DNA of 64,000 nt from Debaryomyces hansenii CBS767 (Eukaryota > Ascomycota > Pichiomycetes > Serinales > Debaryomycetaceae): assembly GCF_000006445.2 (NCBI RefSeq), contig NC_006044.2, positions 1,240,001 through 1,304,000 of the forward strand. Reading direction: 5' to 3'. Each line of letters opens with the position of its first letter. Position 1 is the stretch's first letter. This document shows positions 28,376 through 38,034 of the stretch, piece after piece. Made by a program: the position numbers and the translations under genes. The notes below the pieces were generated by a model that was given only the letters and a program-made list of their open reading frames with translations, ran no database searches and had not been told where the DNA came from.

Positions 28376-30007
28376 CTATTTGTTTTCCAACGATTGAGAA
28401 GCATGCGAGTTCTCAGAGTTTCTTTCTCCTTCAAAATGTTCAATTTCCATCTTTGAATGTAATTCCTTATCAGAAAGAAATGGAACATCTGGTTGCCACA
28501 GTCTACTTCTCCAAGCAGGAACTTTTTCTTGCCACATTAAACCAAGTTCTTCTAGTCTTTTGCCCTTGGTTTCAGGGAAAAAGAAGAAAACATGAATGAA
28601 CATACATGCACAAAACGTTGCATAAATTATGTATGTTTTCCATGTAATATTTTTAAAAGAAGATGGTGTATACATAGCAAGTGCGAAATTGAATATCCAA
28701 TTAGCAGCAGTGGAAATAGCAGCACCTCTTTGTCTTGCTGCATTATCGCCCCAAACTTCAGCACAATATACCCAAATAGTAACACCCCATGTCCCGGCAT
28801 AACAACAAACAAACAAAAAGCATGATGCGATAATAGCTTTGCCTACTGCCTTCTGGTCCAGAGGTATTCTCATTCTAACCGTATCATTGTCAGGGTTTTC
28901 AATTTGTACAGCATATGTGGCAAAGAGACCAGCTACAGCATATTGCCAAACCATCATCCCAGCAGCACCAAATAATAATAGCGGCCGTCTACCAAACTTA
29001 TCCATAAATAACAAAGCGACTCCAGTTACGCCAACTTTTAAACAATATTGAATGCAAGATGCAATTAAATTGTTATTACCAGAATAACCAGCCATTTCGA
29101 AAATATAAACAACGTAATAATTCATAACATTCAGACCAGCCAATTGTTGCCAGATCTGAGCACTAACTGCTACTATGGTTCTTGAGATGTACTTCTTAGT
29201 AAAAAGGTCAGCAAACGTAAAAGATCTAAGTTTCTCGGATGCAAATATTTGTTCTTTAATTTCGCAAACTTCTATTATGACATCTGGGTCTTCCCTATCA
29301 CCTTTTGCCTGCACTTCTGCAACAATATTTTCAGCCTGGTCCCAAAGATTTTGTTTTGCTAACCATCTAGGGGATTCTGGAATAAAAAAAGTTCCAAGTA
29401 TGATCAAAAGTCCAGGAACCATTTGCACACCCCAAGCTATTCTGAAGGATCCAACACCATTTATAAAGTGACAACCGTAAGACACAAAATACATAATAAG
29501 AATACCGAGTGTAACGGAAAACTGAAAAAGCCCCCCTATCAAACCACGAATTTTTCTTGGTGACATTTCGGAACCATAGACAGGGGCAACTGATGACCCA
29601 AATCCAACACCGTACCCACCGATAATTCGCCCAATTATCAATTGGGCTACATTTTGGGCTGAAGATTGAATTACAGCTCCGACGACCCAAAAGAAACCAC
29701 ATATCATTAATGAAGGTCTTCTACCAAAGGGTTCTGAAACAAATGAAGCAGATATTGCTCCAAAAAATGAACCTAATGCCATGGATGAAGTAATAAACCC
29801 TTGCAACTCAGAATTTGGAGAATTAAAAAAGCTGAGATAATCCTTATCACTAACAAACACAGACATCGACGAAATATCAATCCCAAACATCATACCGGAA
29901 ATACATGAGATCATAGCAATAACATAAACATTGTAAACTTTGGGGAACTTATCCAAAAAAGTACTGAATTTCAAGGCTGGCCCAATTAACTTATCTTCTA
30001 AAGCCAT
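28376..30007 (-). CDS. Sugar transporter, MFS sugar-porter family (pentose/hexose type)
   Basis: A 543-residue, 12-helix membrane protein. Sugar-porter signatures: the loop 2-3 motif FGRRPSLMI, VYGSEMSPRKIRG after helix 4, PESPRWL after helix 6, QQLAGLNVMNYYVVYIF in helix 7, DKFGRRPLLL in loop 8-9, and PETKGKRLEELG after helix 12. The segment SYGCHFI plus this layout resembles proton-coupled xylose or arabinose transporters of related yeasts more than the hexose facilitators, but substrate cannot be decided by eye. It follows the DUF2264 gene and the maltose-permease-type gene on the same strand. Confidence 0.9.
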   Translation of the reverse strand: MALEDKLIGPALKFSTFLDKFPKVYNVYVIAMISCISGMMFGIDISSMSVFVSDKDYLSFFNSPNSELQGFITSSMALGSFFGAISASFVSEPFGRRPSLMICGFFWVVGAVIQSSAQNVAQLIIGRIIGGYGVGFGSSVAPVYGSEMSPRKIRGLIGGLFQFSVTLGILIMYFVSYGCHFINGVGSFRIAWGVQMVPGLLIILGTFFIPESPRWLAKQNLWDQAENIVAEVQAKGDREDPDVIIEVCEIKEQIFASEKLRSFTFADLFTKKYISRTIVAVSAQIWQQLAGLNVMNYYVVYIFEMAGYSGNNNLIASCIQYCLKVGVTGVALLFMDKFGRRPLLLFGAAGMMVWQYAVAGLFATYAVQIENPDNDTVRMRIPLDQKAVGKAIIASCFLFVCCYAGTWGVTIWVYCAEVWGDNAARQRGAAISTAANWIFNFALAMYTPSSFKNITWKTYIIYATFCACMFIHVFFFFPETKGKRLEELGLMWQEKVPAWRSRLWQPDVPFLSDKELHSKMEIEHFEGERNSENSHASQSLENK

Positions 30008-30581
30008 ATGGAAGGTTATTTTTTATAATATGTAAGGGTCTTAACTATATAAAATAATCGCTTAAAATTTATTTTATGGGAAATATTTGCAACTCTTATA
30101 ATTCAACATAATGCTGCTCCAAAAGTGTCGGAATTACGGGGCGCTACTATTCTTCAAGAAGCAATTGTCTGGTAAACCAAGACAGAATGATTCGTACTAG
30201 CGTAACACGGTGGTATCTGTATCGTCATACAGAAAATCGCCTGGTGGGGGTGGAGACTTTGGAGTTTATCTAGAGAGAATGAAATAAGGAACATATTCTC
30301 TTTTGGTGGGGGAAGAGATTGTGATTAATGGTGCACGACAGAGATGTTCGTATCGGAGATCAGGAATTTTGATTTAATTATGTATATAGTGCGTTAAAAA
30401 AATCCCCACAATCGTGAGATCGCTTGGACGTCATAGCTATTGTGTATGCGCCTTCCAATTTGAAAGATCAGGAATGCGCGACGCTCAATAGAATTTGCAA
30501 TATTCTGAAAGTGTTTCTTCTATGGAATAATGGTAAAATCAAACTCACAGAAAAAAATATAATTCGTTCTCTCGCACATGC
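30008..30581. promoter_or_regulatory. Promoter of the first sugar transporter and 3' flank of the second
   Basis: Holds GGTGGGGGTGG at 30243-30253 and TTGGTGGGGG at 30303-30312, related to the cluster element, 235-305 bases upstream of the transporter start. The open frame 30424-30642 starts with TTG and runs into the neighbouring gene; not called. Confidence 0.45.
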
Positions 30582-32240
30582 TTATTCTTTATTTTCAATG
30601 CTTTCAATATTTATGTTAACGGCACCAGCATCGAATACATAAGATGAGAACTTTCTGGAAGGAATACCTTTTTCAAAAAGAATATCTAATTCTTCATACG
30701 TTCTATCTTTAGTTTCAGGAAGCCTAAAATAACTCCAAATGAGAGTAGGTAAAGCAGTGGCAAACCAAACAAAGGCGGTTTTACCTTTAAGGTTCGCTCC
30801 ACTTGGAGTAATGAGATAAGGCTCTACTACATTTGATATCAAAGAAGCCAAATTATACGCATTTCTTGCTAATGCAATAGACTGTGCACGCAACCTTGTA
30901 GCAGACATTTCACTAACAATTGTGAAGGCCAAAGGTCCAATCGTAAGAGCATAGGTGGCAACCCAAATCATAGTCAATGCTGCTTGGGCCCACCTGACAT
31001 TTGTATTGTTTTCTGCGGGTACCGCTAAAATCCCAATAAGAAATAGCATTAAAACTAGCATGAAATATCCACTGACGTAGATGGTTCTTCGACCAAAACG
31101 CCTTATCAAAAACCAAGAACAAAAAGTTCCAGTAAATGCTATACCAGTAACACCGAGATTTAATTTGTAAGTGTCATCACTATTTAGGCCAGCTTGTGAA
31201 AAAAAATAACTTGGAGAATAAGCGAAGGTCGATCCAGAAAGGACTTGACCTGCAAATGCGATACAAGCAATTTCTGTTCTACGAAGGTTTGAACCTTGAA
31301 AACATTTTAAATAACTTTTTAACCCTTTAACTTCTTCTTTTGTAAGCTTTTCTTGTTGTTGTTCAAGTTCGTTGGTATGTATCATAAGTGCAACCGCCTG
31401 GTGCGCCCTATGTTGAATAGACTTAGAACAAAGCCTTTTTACAGATCTTTCAGCCTCTTCAACCCTACCCTTTCTAATAAGCCACCATGGAGAATCAGGA
31501 GCAGCCCATGTTAATATAAATAGAGGTATAGGCCATGCCCACTGAATGGCAAAAGGTATCCTATAGGACCATTCAGTAGTATTAGCGACAAAAGCCTTAA
31601 GAACTCCTGCAGCAATAAATTGGCCAATAGCCCAACACATATTAACATACGCAGTAAGGTAACCTCTTAATGCCATAGGACAAACCTCAGATGAATATGT
31701 TGGACCCATTGTAGCAAAAACACCCCATGGAAGACCACATAATATTTGACCAACAAGTAATACTTCGACTGAAGGTGCAAAAAATGGGATAAAAATAAAT
31801 GCAGACATAAATATTAAACTCACCATAATGACCTGTCTGTGACCAAATCTTTCAGTTAAATATCCATTGGCAAATACACCAAGGATTGTTCCAACATTAG
31901 GGGCTGTTCCAAGAGCCGTTTGCCATTTGGTGAGAAGCTCATATTCGCCATTTCCAATATCAACCCCGTATTTCTTTTGGAAGGAAGGATATGCGAAAAA
32001 GGAAGACATAAGAATATTATCGTACCCCTCCATTATAATAGTTGCTGAAAATACCATTGACCAAAGAATTGCAGGTTTATATGATGCAAAAGCTTTTCTT
32101 AGAGTTAAGGCATGCTCATTATCAGTAGCCTCTCTTGCCTCCTCGATTATTTCTCCATTTGTAACACCAAGAGCTTTATCTGCATAATTATCATTTACAG
32201 CTTCTTCAATATGAAGTACCTCTGCTTTATCTTTTTCCAT
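30582..32240 (-). CDS. Alpha-glucoside (maltose-permease-type) transporter
   Basis: A 552-residue MFS sugar porter with a long acidic N-terminus (about 60 residues) before helix 1. SATIIMEGYDNILMSSFFAYPSF, ATMGPTYSSEVCPMALRGYL, APDSPWWLIRKGR and the C-terminal PETKDRTYEELD match the Mal11/Mal31/Agt1 alpha-glucoside-proton symporter group. It is divergent from the GH31 alpha-xylosidase gene, 777 bases away. The pair suggests import of a disaccharide such as isoprimeverose (alpha-xylosyl-glucose) followed by intracellular hydrolysis; that is inference, and maltose-like substrates are the main alternative. Confidence 0.9.
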   Translation of the reverse strand: MEKDKAEVLHIEEAVNDNYADKALGVTNGEIIEEAREATDNEHALTLRKAFASYKPAILWSMVFSATIIMEGYDNILMSSFFAYPSFQKKYGVDIGNGEYELLTKWQTALGTAPNVGTILGVFANGYLTERFGHRQVIMVSLIFMSAFIFIPFFAPSVEVLLVGQILCGLPWGVFATMGPTYSSEVCPMALRGYLTAYVNMCWAIGQFIAAGVLKAFVANTTEWSYRIPFAIQWAWPIPLFILTWAAPDSPWWLIRKGRVEEAERSVKRLCSKSIQHRAHQAVALMIHTNELEQQQEKLTKEEVKGLKSYLKCFQGSNLRRTEIACIAFAGQVLSGSTFAYSPSYFFSQAGLNSDDTYKLNLGVTGIAFTGTFCSWFLIRRFGRRTIYVSGYFMLVLMLFLIGILAVPAENNTNVRWAQAALTMIWVATYALTIGPLAFTIVSEMSATRLRAQSIALARNAYNLASLISNVVEPYLITPSGANLKGKTAFVWFATALPTLIWSYFRLPETKDRTYEELDILFEKGIPSRKFSSYVFDAGAVNINIESIENKE

Positions 32241-33017
32241 TTTAATGATTAATAATTTAACTGATGGAGCTAGAATTAAGGCGTCTTTTGTCTCTTTTTA
32301 TACACTATTAACTAACCTTACAAACATATATAGACTCGGGTCGTTATTCATTCATTATTTTGAAAAAATATCCCCATACCCCCATATCCTATACCCAATG
32401 CAGAAGTTTTAAGTGGCGTCTCAATTAATGTGTGTTCTAATAACAAATTTAGGTTGACTATTGTTGATACCCCATTCCTGCGTAAATGAATAGAATGGCC
32501 ACATTTCGCTTAGTTGCAAATCACCATGTACCAACATTCAAACGAATATAACTTGAGTGAAATCGTATTCTACATGCCAGTTTATACAAGGGCATAACCT
32601 AGGTATAATATTAATTACCGGTATCTAAGGTTAAAATAAAATCTTTGAGAGATATAGAAAACAATAGTAAATTGGGTGGATGGTATTGTTAAAAGTCGGA
32701 TACGATTCTAAATCAGGTACTTTTCCACTTTGCTTGATATCTATTCGGTATAATGAAGAATCGATAGAAAATAAACTATTGTTTAACCTTAAAATAACCC
32801 GAGAATTCATGTTTTGAACTGCTCTTTATGATGAAGGGACCATTTTCTGTGGGGTAATCTGCCACTCTTTTTATTCCAAAGTTAGAAGGTTGCTTATAAA
32901 AAATAATAACTTGGATATTGATAAAAATTTTAATGGTATATAAATAGGAATCGAAAAGAATAGTTAGAGCCAATAATGAAAATATAAAAAATAAAAGTTG
33001 AAACTAGATAATAAAAA
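32241..33017. promoter_or_regulatory. Divergent promoter of alpha-glucoside transporter and alpha-xylosidase
   Basis: Near the transporter: CCCCAT at 32372-32377 and CCCCCAT at 32379-32385. Near the hydrolase: CTGTGGGGTAA at 32847-32857, identical to a word upstream of regulator 1. No gene or RNA seen; the frame at 32776-32973 is not convincing. Confidence 0.45.
32847..32857 (+). promoter_or_regulatory. CTGTGGGGTAA element upstream of the alpha-xylosidase gene
   Basis: Identical to 23243-23253. It lies about 160 bases before the GH31 start codon. Confidence 0.4.
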
Positions 33018-35450
33018 ATGACGGATTATTCAATCGATCGCCATGTTGATTCAGATACTCGTTTTACCAGGGGTATGTGGGAAATAAAACAAGGAGTTAA
33101 CATTAATTGGGCTTCGGAAGGAGTCAAGACTGAAGTCAGAGAACAATCTACCATTTATTCTGTAGCATCTACAAGGGTTATTAGACATCGTGGTGATTAT
33201 CTCAATGTTCCTACTATTAGTACGAAACTATCTTCACCCAGGGATGGTATAATTGGGGTTGAATCATATCACCACCTTTCTCCTTATTTAAATTCTAAGG
33301 AGCCAAGGTTTGATACAACAAGGGAAACAACACAGTGTTCTGCAAAAGTTTCAGATGAAGGAGCGACTGTCTCAGCTGAAGGTGGTATATCTGCAAGGCT
33401 TCAAAACAAGCCTTACAATATCGACTTCATTGGAGAGGATTCACAGCTATTAACTAGACTTGGATTTAGATCCCTTGGACACGTTCTGGATTCAAGATAT
33501 CCCAGGAAGGAGTTGAGCTCAAACAGAGCATCACCATATATGACAGCTCAACTTCATCTTTCTGTTGGAGAAAAAATTTTTGGTTTAGGAGAAAGATTTG
33601 GTCCTTTTGTTAAGAACGGTCAAAGAGTTGAAATCTGGAACGAGGACGGAGGAACTTCGTCTGAATGGACATATAAGAACATCCCGTTCTATTTGTCAAA
33701 CCGTGGATACGGGGTTTTTGTTGATTCAACATCCAATATCGTGTTTGAGCTCCAATCGGAACGTACTACTAGGGTTAATATTACTGTTCCAGGAGAAGGT
33801 ATACGGTTTTATATAATTTACGGTCCTGATCCCAAGAGTATCTTGCAAAGATATGCTCAACTCACTGGATTACCTGCTCTTCCTCCAGCCTGGACATTTG
33901 GTCTTTGGCTCACTACTTCATTTACAACAAATTATGATATTAAAACAGTTAGTTCCTTTATAAAAGGAATGCATGATAGAGGGATTCCTTTGCGTACTTT
34001 CCATTTTGATTGTTTCTGGATGAAAGGCTTTCAATGGTGCGATTTTGAGTTTGATCCAGAGTTTTTTCCAGATGCTAAAGCCATGCTTAAAAGATTAAAA
34101 GACGAATTTGATATTAAAATTTGTGTTTGGATTAACCCCTATATTGCACAAGAATCAGCATTATTTAAAGAATCAGATAAAAATGGATATTTGATTAAGA
34201 ATAAAAATGGCGACGCATACCAAACAGATCGTTGGCAAGCAGGTATGGGTATTGTTGATTTCAGTAATCCTGATGCATATAAATGGTTTCAAAATAAGCT
34301 TTCAGCCTTAGTAGATATGGGTGTTGATAGTTTTAAAACAGACTTCGGAGAAAGAATTCCATGCAAAGACGTGGAATTTAATAGCGGGCAAGATCTGGTT
34401 TCAATGCACAATTACTACACTCTTTTGTACAATAAATCTGTTTTTGAAGTACTTGAAAAAAAGATGGGAAAACATGAAGCTTGTCTTTTTGCTCGTAGTG
34501 CTACGACGGGAGGTCAGAAATATCCTGTTCATTGGGGTGGTGATTGCGAATCAACTTTCGAAGCTATGTCTGAATCCTTGAGAGGTGGCTTAAGCTTGGG
34601 ACTTAGTGGTTTCGGATTTTGGAGTCATGATATTGGTGGATTTGAAGGCTCACCTGATCCATCGATCTATAAACGTTGGTGTGCTTTCGGTCTTTTAAGC
34701 TCCCATTCTCGTCTTCACGGAAGTGAGTCCTACAGAGTACCTTGGAATTTCGATGATGAAGCTAGTGTTGTCTTGGCTAAGTTTACAAAGCTCAAGATCT
34801 CGCTTATGTCTTACATCTATAGTGCTGCAATTGATGCTCATGAAAATGCAGTTCCTGTGATGCGTGCCATGTTATTAGAGTTTCCTGATGATATTACAGC
34901 TGTTACAGCAGATACTCAGTATATGTTAGGTGATAGCTTGCTTGTTGCTCCAGTATTTTGTGCTGAAGGAGATGTGAAGTATTATGTTCCAAGAGGATCG
35001 TGGTATGGATGGTTAGATGGAAAAACTAGAACATCTGTGGATGGTAAATGGGTCACGGAAAAGCATGATTATAAGTCTCTTCCATTATTAGTTCGTCCAA
35101 ATTCTATTATAATTTCTTCTGGTCCAGAGCACTGTAACGAGAAGCCTGATTATGCTTGGAATGACAATTTTATGGTTAATATCTATGATATCCAGGGAAA
35201 CATCTCAACAAAAATTCCTAACCACAGTAAAGCCGGTGAATATAATGCAACAGTGACTGTTGAAGCAAAAGAAAATACTTTACATGTTTCTGTTGAGGGC
35301 ACCTTTAAAAAACCTTACACGATTAGAATTCTCAATTCAGAATATCAGACCATTAAGCCTGATAAGAATTCTACAATTATTGGGGTTGATGAACATGGAA
35401 ATAAATTGATAAACGCCGCATCTGGTAATGTAACTCTTGAGATTGTTTAG
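33018..35450 (+). CDS. GH31 alpha-xylosidase, YicI-like, intracellular
   Basis: An 810-residue GH31 enzyme without signal peptide, predicted to act in the cytosol. The nucleophile is D442 in SFKTDFGERIP and the acid/base D509 in HWGGDC, a spacing of 67 that fits bacterial YicI (66). The DCFWMKGFQWCDFEFD stretch (about residues 335-350) carries the Cys-Phe and Trp positions that make YicI prefer xylose at the -1 subsite. Substrates of such enzymes are alpha-xylosides such as isoprimeverose from xyloglucan. The N-terminal beta-sandwich (about 1-265) and C-terminal beta domains are present. Most fungal GH31 enzymes are secreted alpha-glucosidases; a cytosolic YicI type beside a transporter recalls a bacterial layout. 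Confidence 0.92.
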   Translation: MTDYSIDRHVDSDTRFTRGMWEIKQGVNINWASEGVKTEVREQSTIYSVASTRVIRHRGDYLNVPTISTKLSSPRDGIIGVESYHHLSPYLNSKEPRFDTTRETTQCSAKVSDEGATVSAEGGISARLQNKPYNIDFIGEDSQLLTRLGFRSLGHVLDSRYPRKELSSNRASPYMTAQLHLSVGEKIFGLGERFGPFVKNGQRVEIWNEDGGTSSEWTYKNIPFYLSNRGYGVFVDSTSNIVFELQSERTTRVNITVPGEGIRFYIIYGPDPKSILQRYAQLTGLPALPPAWTFGLWLTTSFTTNYDIKTVSSFIKGMHDRGIPLRTFHFDCFWMKGFQWCDFEFDPEFFPDAKAMLKRLKDEFDIKICVWINPYIAQESALFKESDKNGYLIKNKNGDAYQTDRWQAGMGIVDFSNPDAYKWFQNKLSALVDMGVDSFKTDFGERIPCKDVEFNSGQDLVSMHNYYTLLYNKSVFEVLEKKMGKHEACLFARSATTGGQKYPVHWGGDCESTFEAMSESLRGGLSLGLSGFGFWSHDIGGFEGSPDPSIYKRWCAFGLLSSHSRLHGSESYRVPWNFDDEASVVLAKFTKLKISLMSYIYSAAIDAHENAVPVMRAMLLEFPDDITAVTADTQYMLGDSLLVAPVFCAEGDVKYYVPRGSWYGWLDGKTRTSVDGKWVTEKHDYKSLPLLVRPNSIIISSGPEHCNEKPDYAWNDNFMVNIYDIQGNISTKIPNHSKAGEYNATVTVEAKENTLHVSVEGTFKKPYTIRILNSEYQTIKPDKNSTIIGVDEHGNKLINAASGNVTLEIV

Positions 35451-35781
35451 CCTTTTTTAGTCTTTTTTTTTTTGTTATAGACTTCTTATACTAGTTTCTA
35501 CGTTCAATTCTCTGTTTTCAAATATAAAGCCAACAAAAGCCACTCTTATTAATTTTGAAGTAAATATAATTCAAGATCTGCTGCAATATTTCACGAGGCC
35601 TAGTGCTTGACTTTACGTCGCCTTATTCGGTAGTAAGCAACCAGAATGTTAGAAAATGCTTACATAACCTATAAGGAACTCACCTTGAATAGATTAAAAT
35701 ATGAAACATCCTAGTTTTCTATCATATTAATATGATATGATCTTTCGAATAAATATGTTATGTATACGGGTATGACTTGAA
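35451..35781. promoter_or_regulatory. Intergenic region upstream of the second C2H2 regulator, with short upstream ORFs
   Basis: T-rich 3' end of the GH31 gene near 35455-35475, then the regulator's promoter. Two tiny upstream ORFs start at 35755 and 35760 and stop before the main ATG at 35782, so translation may be dampened. No GGTGGGG element was seen here. Confidence 0.4.
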
Positions 35782-38034
35782 ATGGCTAATATGCCTATAA
35801 CCATGACAAATAAATTTGAATGTGATTTTCCTGGATGCCATAAATCTTTCTCAAGAAAGGATCATTTAAGGAGGCATCATTTGAACCATGATGATAATGC
35901 TGTTTTGCATGGGTGTTCTTACCCTGGATGCAAGATGGAATTTAAAAGGTATGATGTTATGATTGGTCATTACGAACGACATTTCAAGAAGAGAAAGGTG
36001 CTAAATAAAGATCAAGTAGCATATGGATCGGAAAGTAATTTAAGACAAAATCAAACATCACCAGCAATTGAGAGACAGGATGATATCTCAGAGAAGGATA
36101 ACGTCTTCATGCAAGCAGGATTTATGGATATCCTATTTGACTTAAATGAATTAGTTCCTGAGGATAGAACTGAACAAAATCCTTCGAAATTGAATAATAT
36201 CCATAAAAATACAGCACAAAATATAATTTATTCTGAATTTCCTAGCACATTGATGTTTAAGAATTATCCTGATGCTATTCTTTTGGAAATTTTTAATGGG
36301 GACTTTGAAACATTATCTATTTCTCAAACTAGTTCGTCATTATTAACATCTGAAATGTTGAAAACTTTACTTCACTTAGTACCTAATTTAGTTCAGTTTC
36401 CGGACTTTAATATCCCCACGTTTGAATATTGTTTGGAGGTATACTGGAGCGTTTTCCATATCCAGTTTCCAATTCTACATCGGGCGTCATTTAATACTTC
36501 AACAGCACATCCCTTGCTTGTGGTGGCGATGATTATGATTGGTTCCGTGCTATCTTACTCAGCTAGAGATATATTGAAAGACCCTACAGGCCTTTCACTA
36601 ACAATAGGAACAGATCTCAGATGGCTAATTTTCAAGAGTAGAAAGTATGGTCCCTCTCAACTATGGGAATTACAAAGTTTACTAATTTTAGAAGTGTATG
36701 AAAAATATTTTGCAAATAGAGACCTATTCGAACGGTCATCTATTCATCATGCAGCTAAGGTAGAGATGATAAAGCGAAGTACATCTCTTATAGGGGAACC
36801 CTATGTCTCCGAAACTAGGTCTACTATTAAGTCAAAGGAAAATGACGGTGAACGGCTATGGAATAAATGGATTGCTGCTGAGTCAATGAAAAGATGTACG
36901 TTAATGTCATTTTGTTCTGATTTGACAAGCTCTATGATATCATCACATAATTCAAGCTTGTTCGTAGATAAATTGACCTTAGCATTACCTTGCAACGATC
37001 TCTTATGGGAAGCAAGTTTCGAAAACCTCAAAAGCTTCACGTTGCCGGCAAAATCTGATTCTATTCGTGATTGTTTAAAGAAATTACTTAAAGGTGAAAA
37101 CATTAAAGCTGATTCATTTGGTAAGAAAATTTTATTTCATACTTTAGCTTCGTTAATAATTCAGTTGGAAAATAAAGATGAGATTGTATCACTTATAGGT
37201 AATATCGGTTATGATAGTCTTAAGGATAGATGGAGGGACAAAATATCTTTTGCATTGGATGCATGGAAATATAATGTAAACGGAGCATGTTCTGATGTTA
37301 AAAATTTACTAATAGATTCACCGACATTAGAAAGTAGTATCTTAAATCCTTTATATTTGCATTTAGATGATACCAAATGTAAATGTCCCACTTACCATAT
37401 GGCACAAATTAGATTGCATGTCATTAATAATGATGTGCTTGTTTATTCAGGGGTCCCAGTGAGTATGAATAGCAGATCTCTGAATGAGGAATGTCAAAAT
37501 GTATCGATAAGAATGAAGAGGTGGGCTGATTCTTTAAATGGAAGAATAGGAGTAGTACATGCATATTTATGTTTGATTGAGTGCTTGTTGAGTGTGGATA
37601 AGATTAGTTATTTACCAAGAATTGACCCGATTCCTGAAAGAAGGCATGTGATGGTTGTGTGCTCTCTAACAATATGGTGCTACAACTATATTGTCTATGG
37701 GCCAGAATCAAATCAATATCTTTCAGAAGACAAATATAGCTTTAAAGAAAGTGCATTTCATTATTTGAATAAGTTGAAAGACAAATTCTGTTCAATAATT
37801 ATTCCAAGTCAAAACGCAATAGAATTCCATTTGAATGTTCGGAAATGTGCGATTAATTTACCGCAATTTGAGAATACTCATTATATTGCAGGTTTTATGA
37901 ATGAAATGTCGCAATTATTTGATGCATGTTCTTGGAGTTTGGGTAGGGAGTATTCGAGACTGTTTAAAGTGTGTGAAGAAAGATCATTAGGAAGAGAAGA
38001 GATTTTTTGTAATGATATGTATAAAGATGAATAA
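35782..38034 (+). CDS. C2H2 zinc-finger transcription factor with fungal middle homology region (cluster regulator 2)
   Basis: A 750-residue paralogue of the regulator at 23342. Fingers: FECDFPGCHKSFSRKDHLRR at about residues 12-37 and HGCSYPGCKMEFKRYDVMIG at about 43-68. The regulatory domain repeats the same blocks: FHIQFPILHRASF, MIMIGSVLSY, LPCNDLLWE, DDTKCKCPTYHMAQ and a C-terminal RSLGR. It sits just downstream of the alpha-xylosidase gene in the same direction. The two paralogues flank the DUF2264, transporter and hydrolase genes. One may activate and the other tune or antagonise; that is speculation. Confidence 0.9.
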   Translation: MANMPITMTNKFECDFPGCHKSFSRKDHLRRHHLNHDDNAVLHGCSYPGCKMEFKRYDVMIGHYERHFKKRKVLNKDQVAYGSESNLRQNQTSPAIERQDDISEKDNVFMQAGFMDILFDLNELVPEDRTEQNPSKLNNIHKNTAQNIIYSEFPSTLMFKNYPDAILLEIFNGDFETLSISQTSSSLLTSEMLKTLLHLVPNLVQFPDFNIPTFEYCLEVYWSVFHIQFPILHRASFNTSTAHPLLVVAMIMIGSVLSYSARDILKDPTGLSLTIGTDLRWLIFKSRKYGPSQLWELQSLLILEVYEKYFANRDLFERSSIHHAAKVEMIKRSTSLIGEPYVSETRSTIKSKENDGERLWNKWIAAESMKRCTLMSFCSDLTSSMISSHNSSLFVDKLTLALPCNDLLWEASFENLKSFTLPAKSDSIRDCLKKLLKGENIKADSFGKKILFHTLASLIIQLENKDEIVSLIGNIGYDSLKDRWRDKISFALDAWKYNVNGACSDVKNLLIDSPTLESSILNPLYLHLDDTKCKCPTYHMAQIRLHVINNDVLVYSGVPVSMNSRSLNEECQNVSIRMKRWADSLNGRIGVVHAYLCLIECLLSVDKISYLPRIDPIPERRHVMVVCSLTIWCYNYIVYGPESNQYLSEDKYSFKESAFHYLNKLKDKFCSIIIPSQNAIEFHLNVRKCAINLPQFENTHYIAGFMNEMSQLFDACSWSLGREYSRLFKVCEERSLGREEIFCNDMYKDE

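Noticed and set aside
36801..37103. 100-codon minus-strand frame
   Set aside because: Antisense to the second C2H2 regulator, without any domain pattern.
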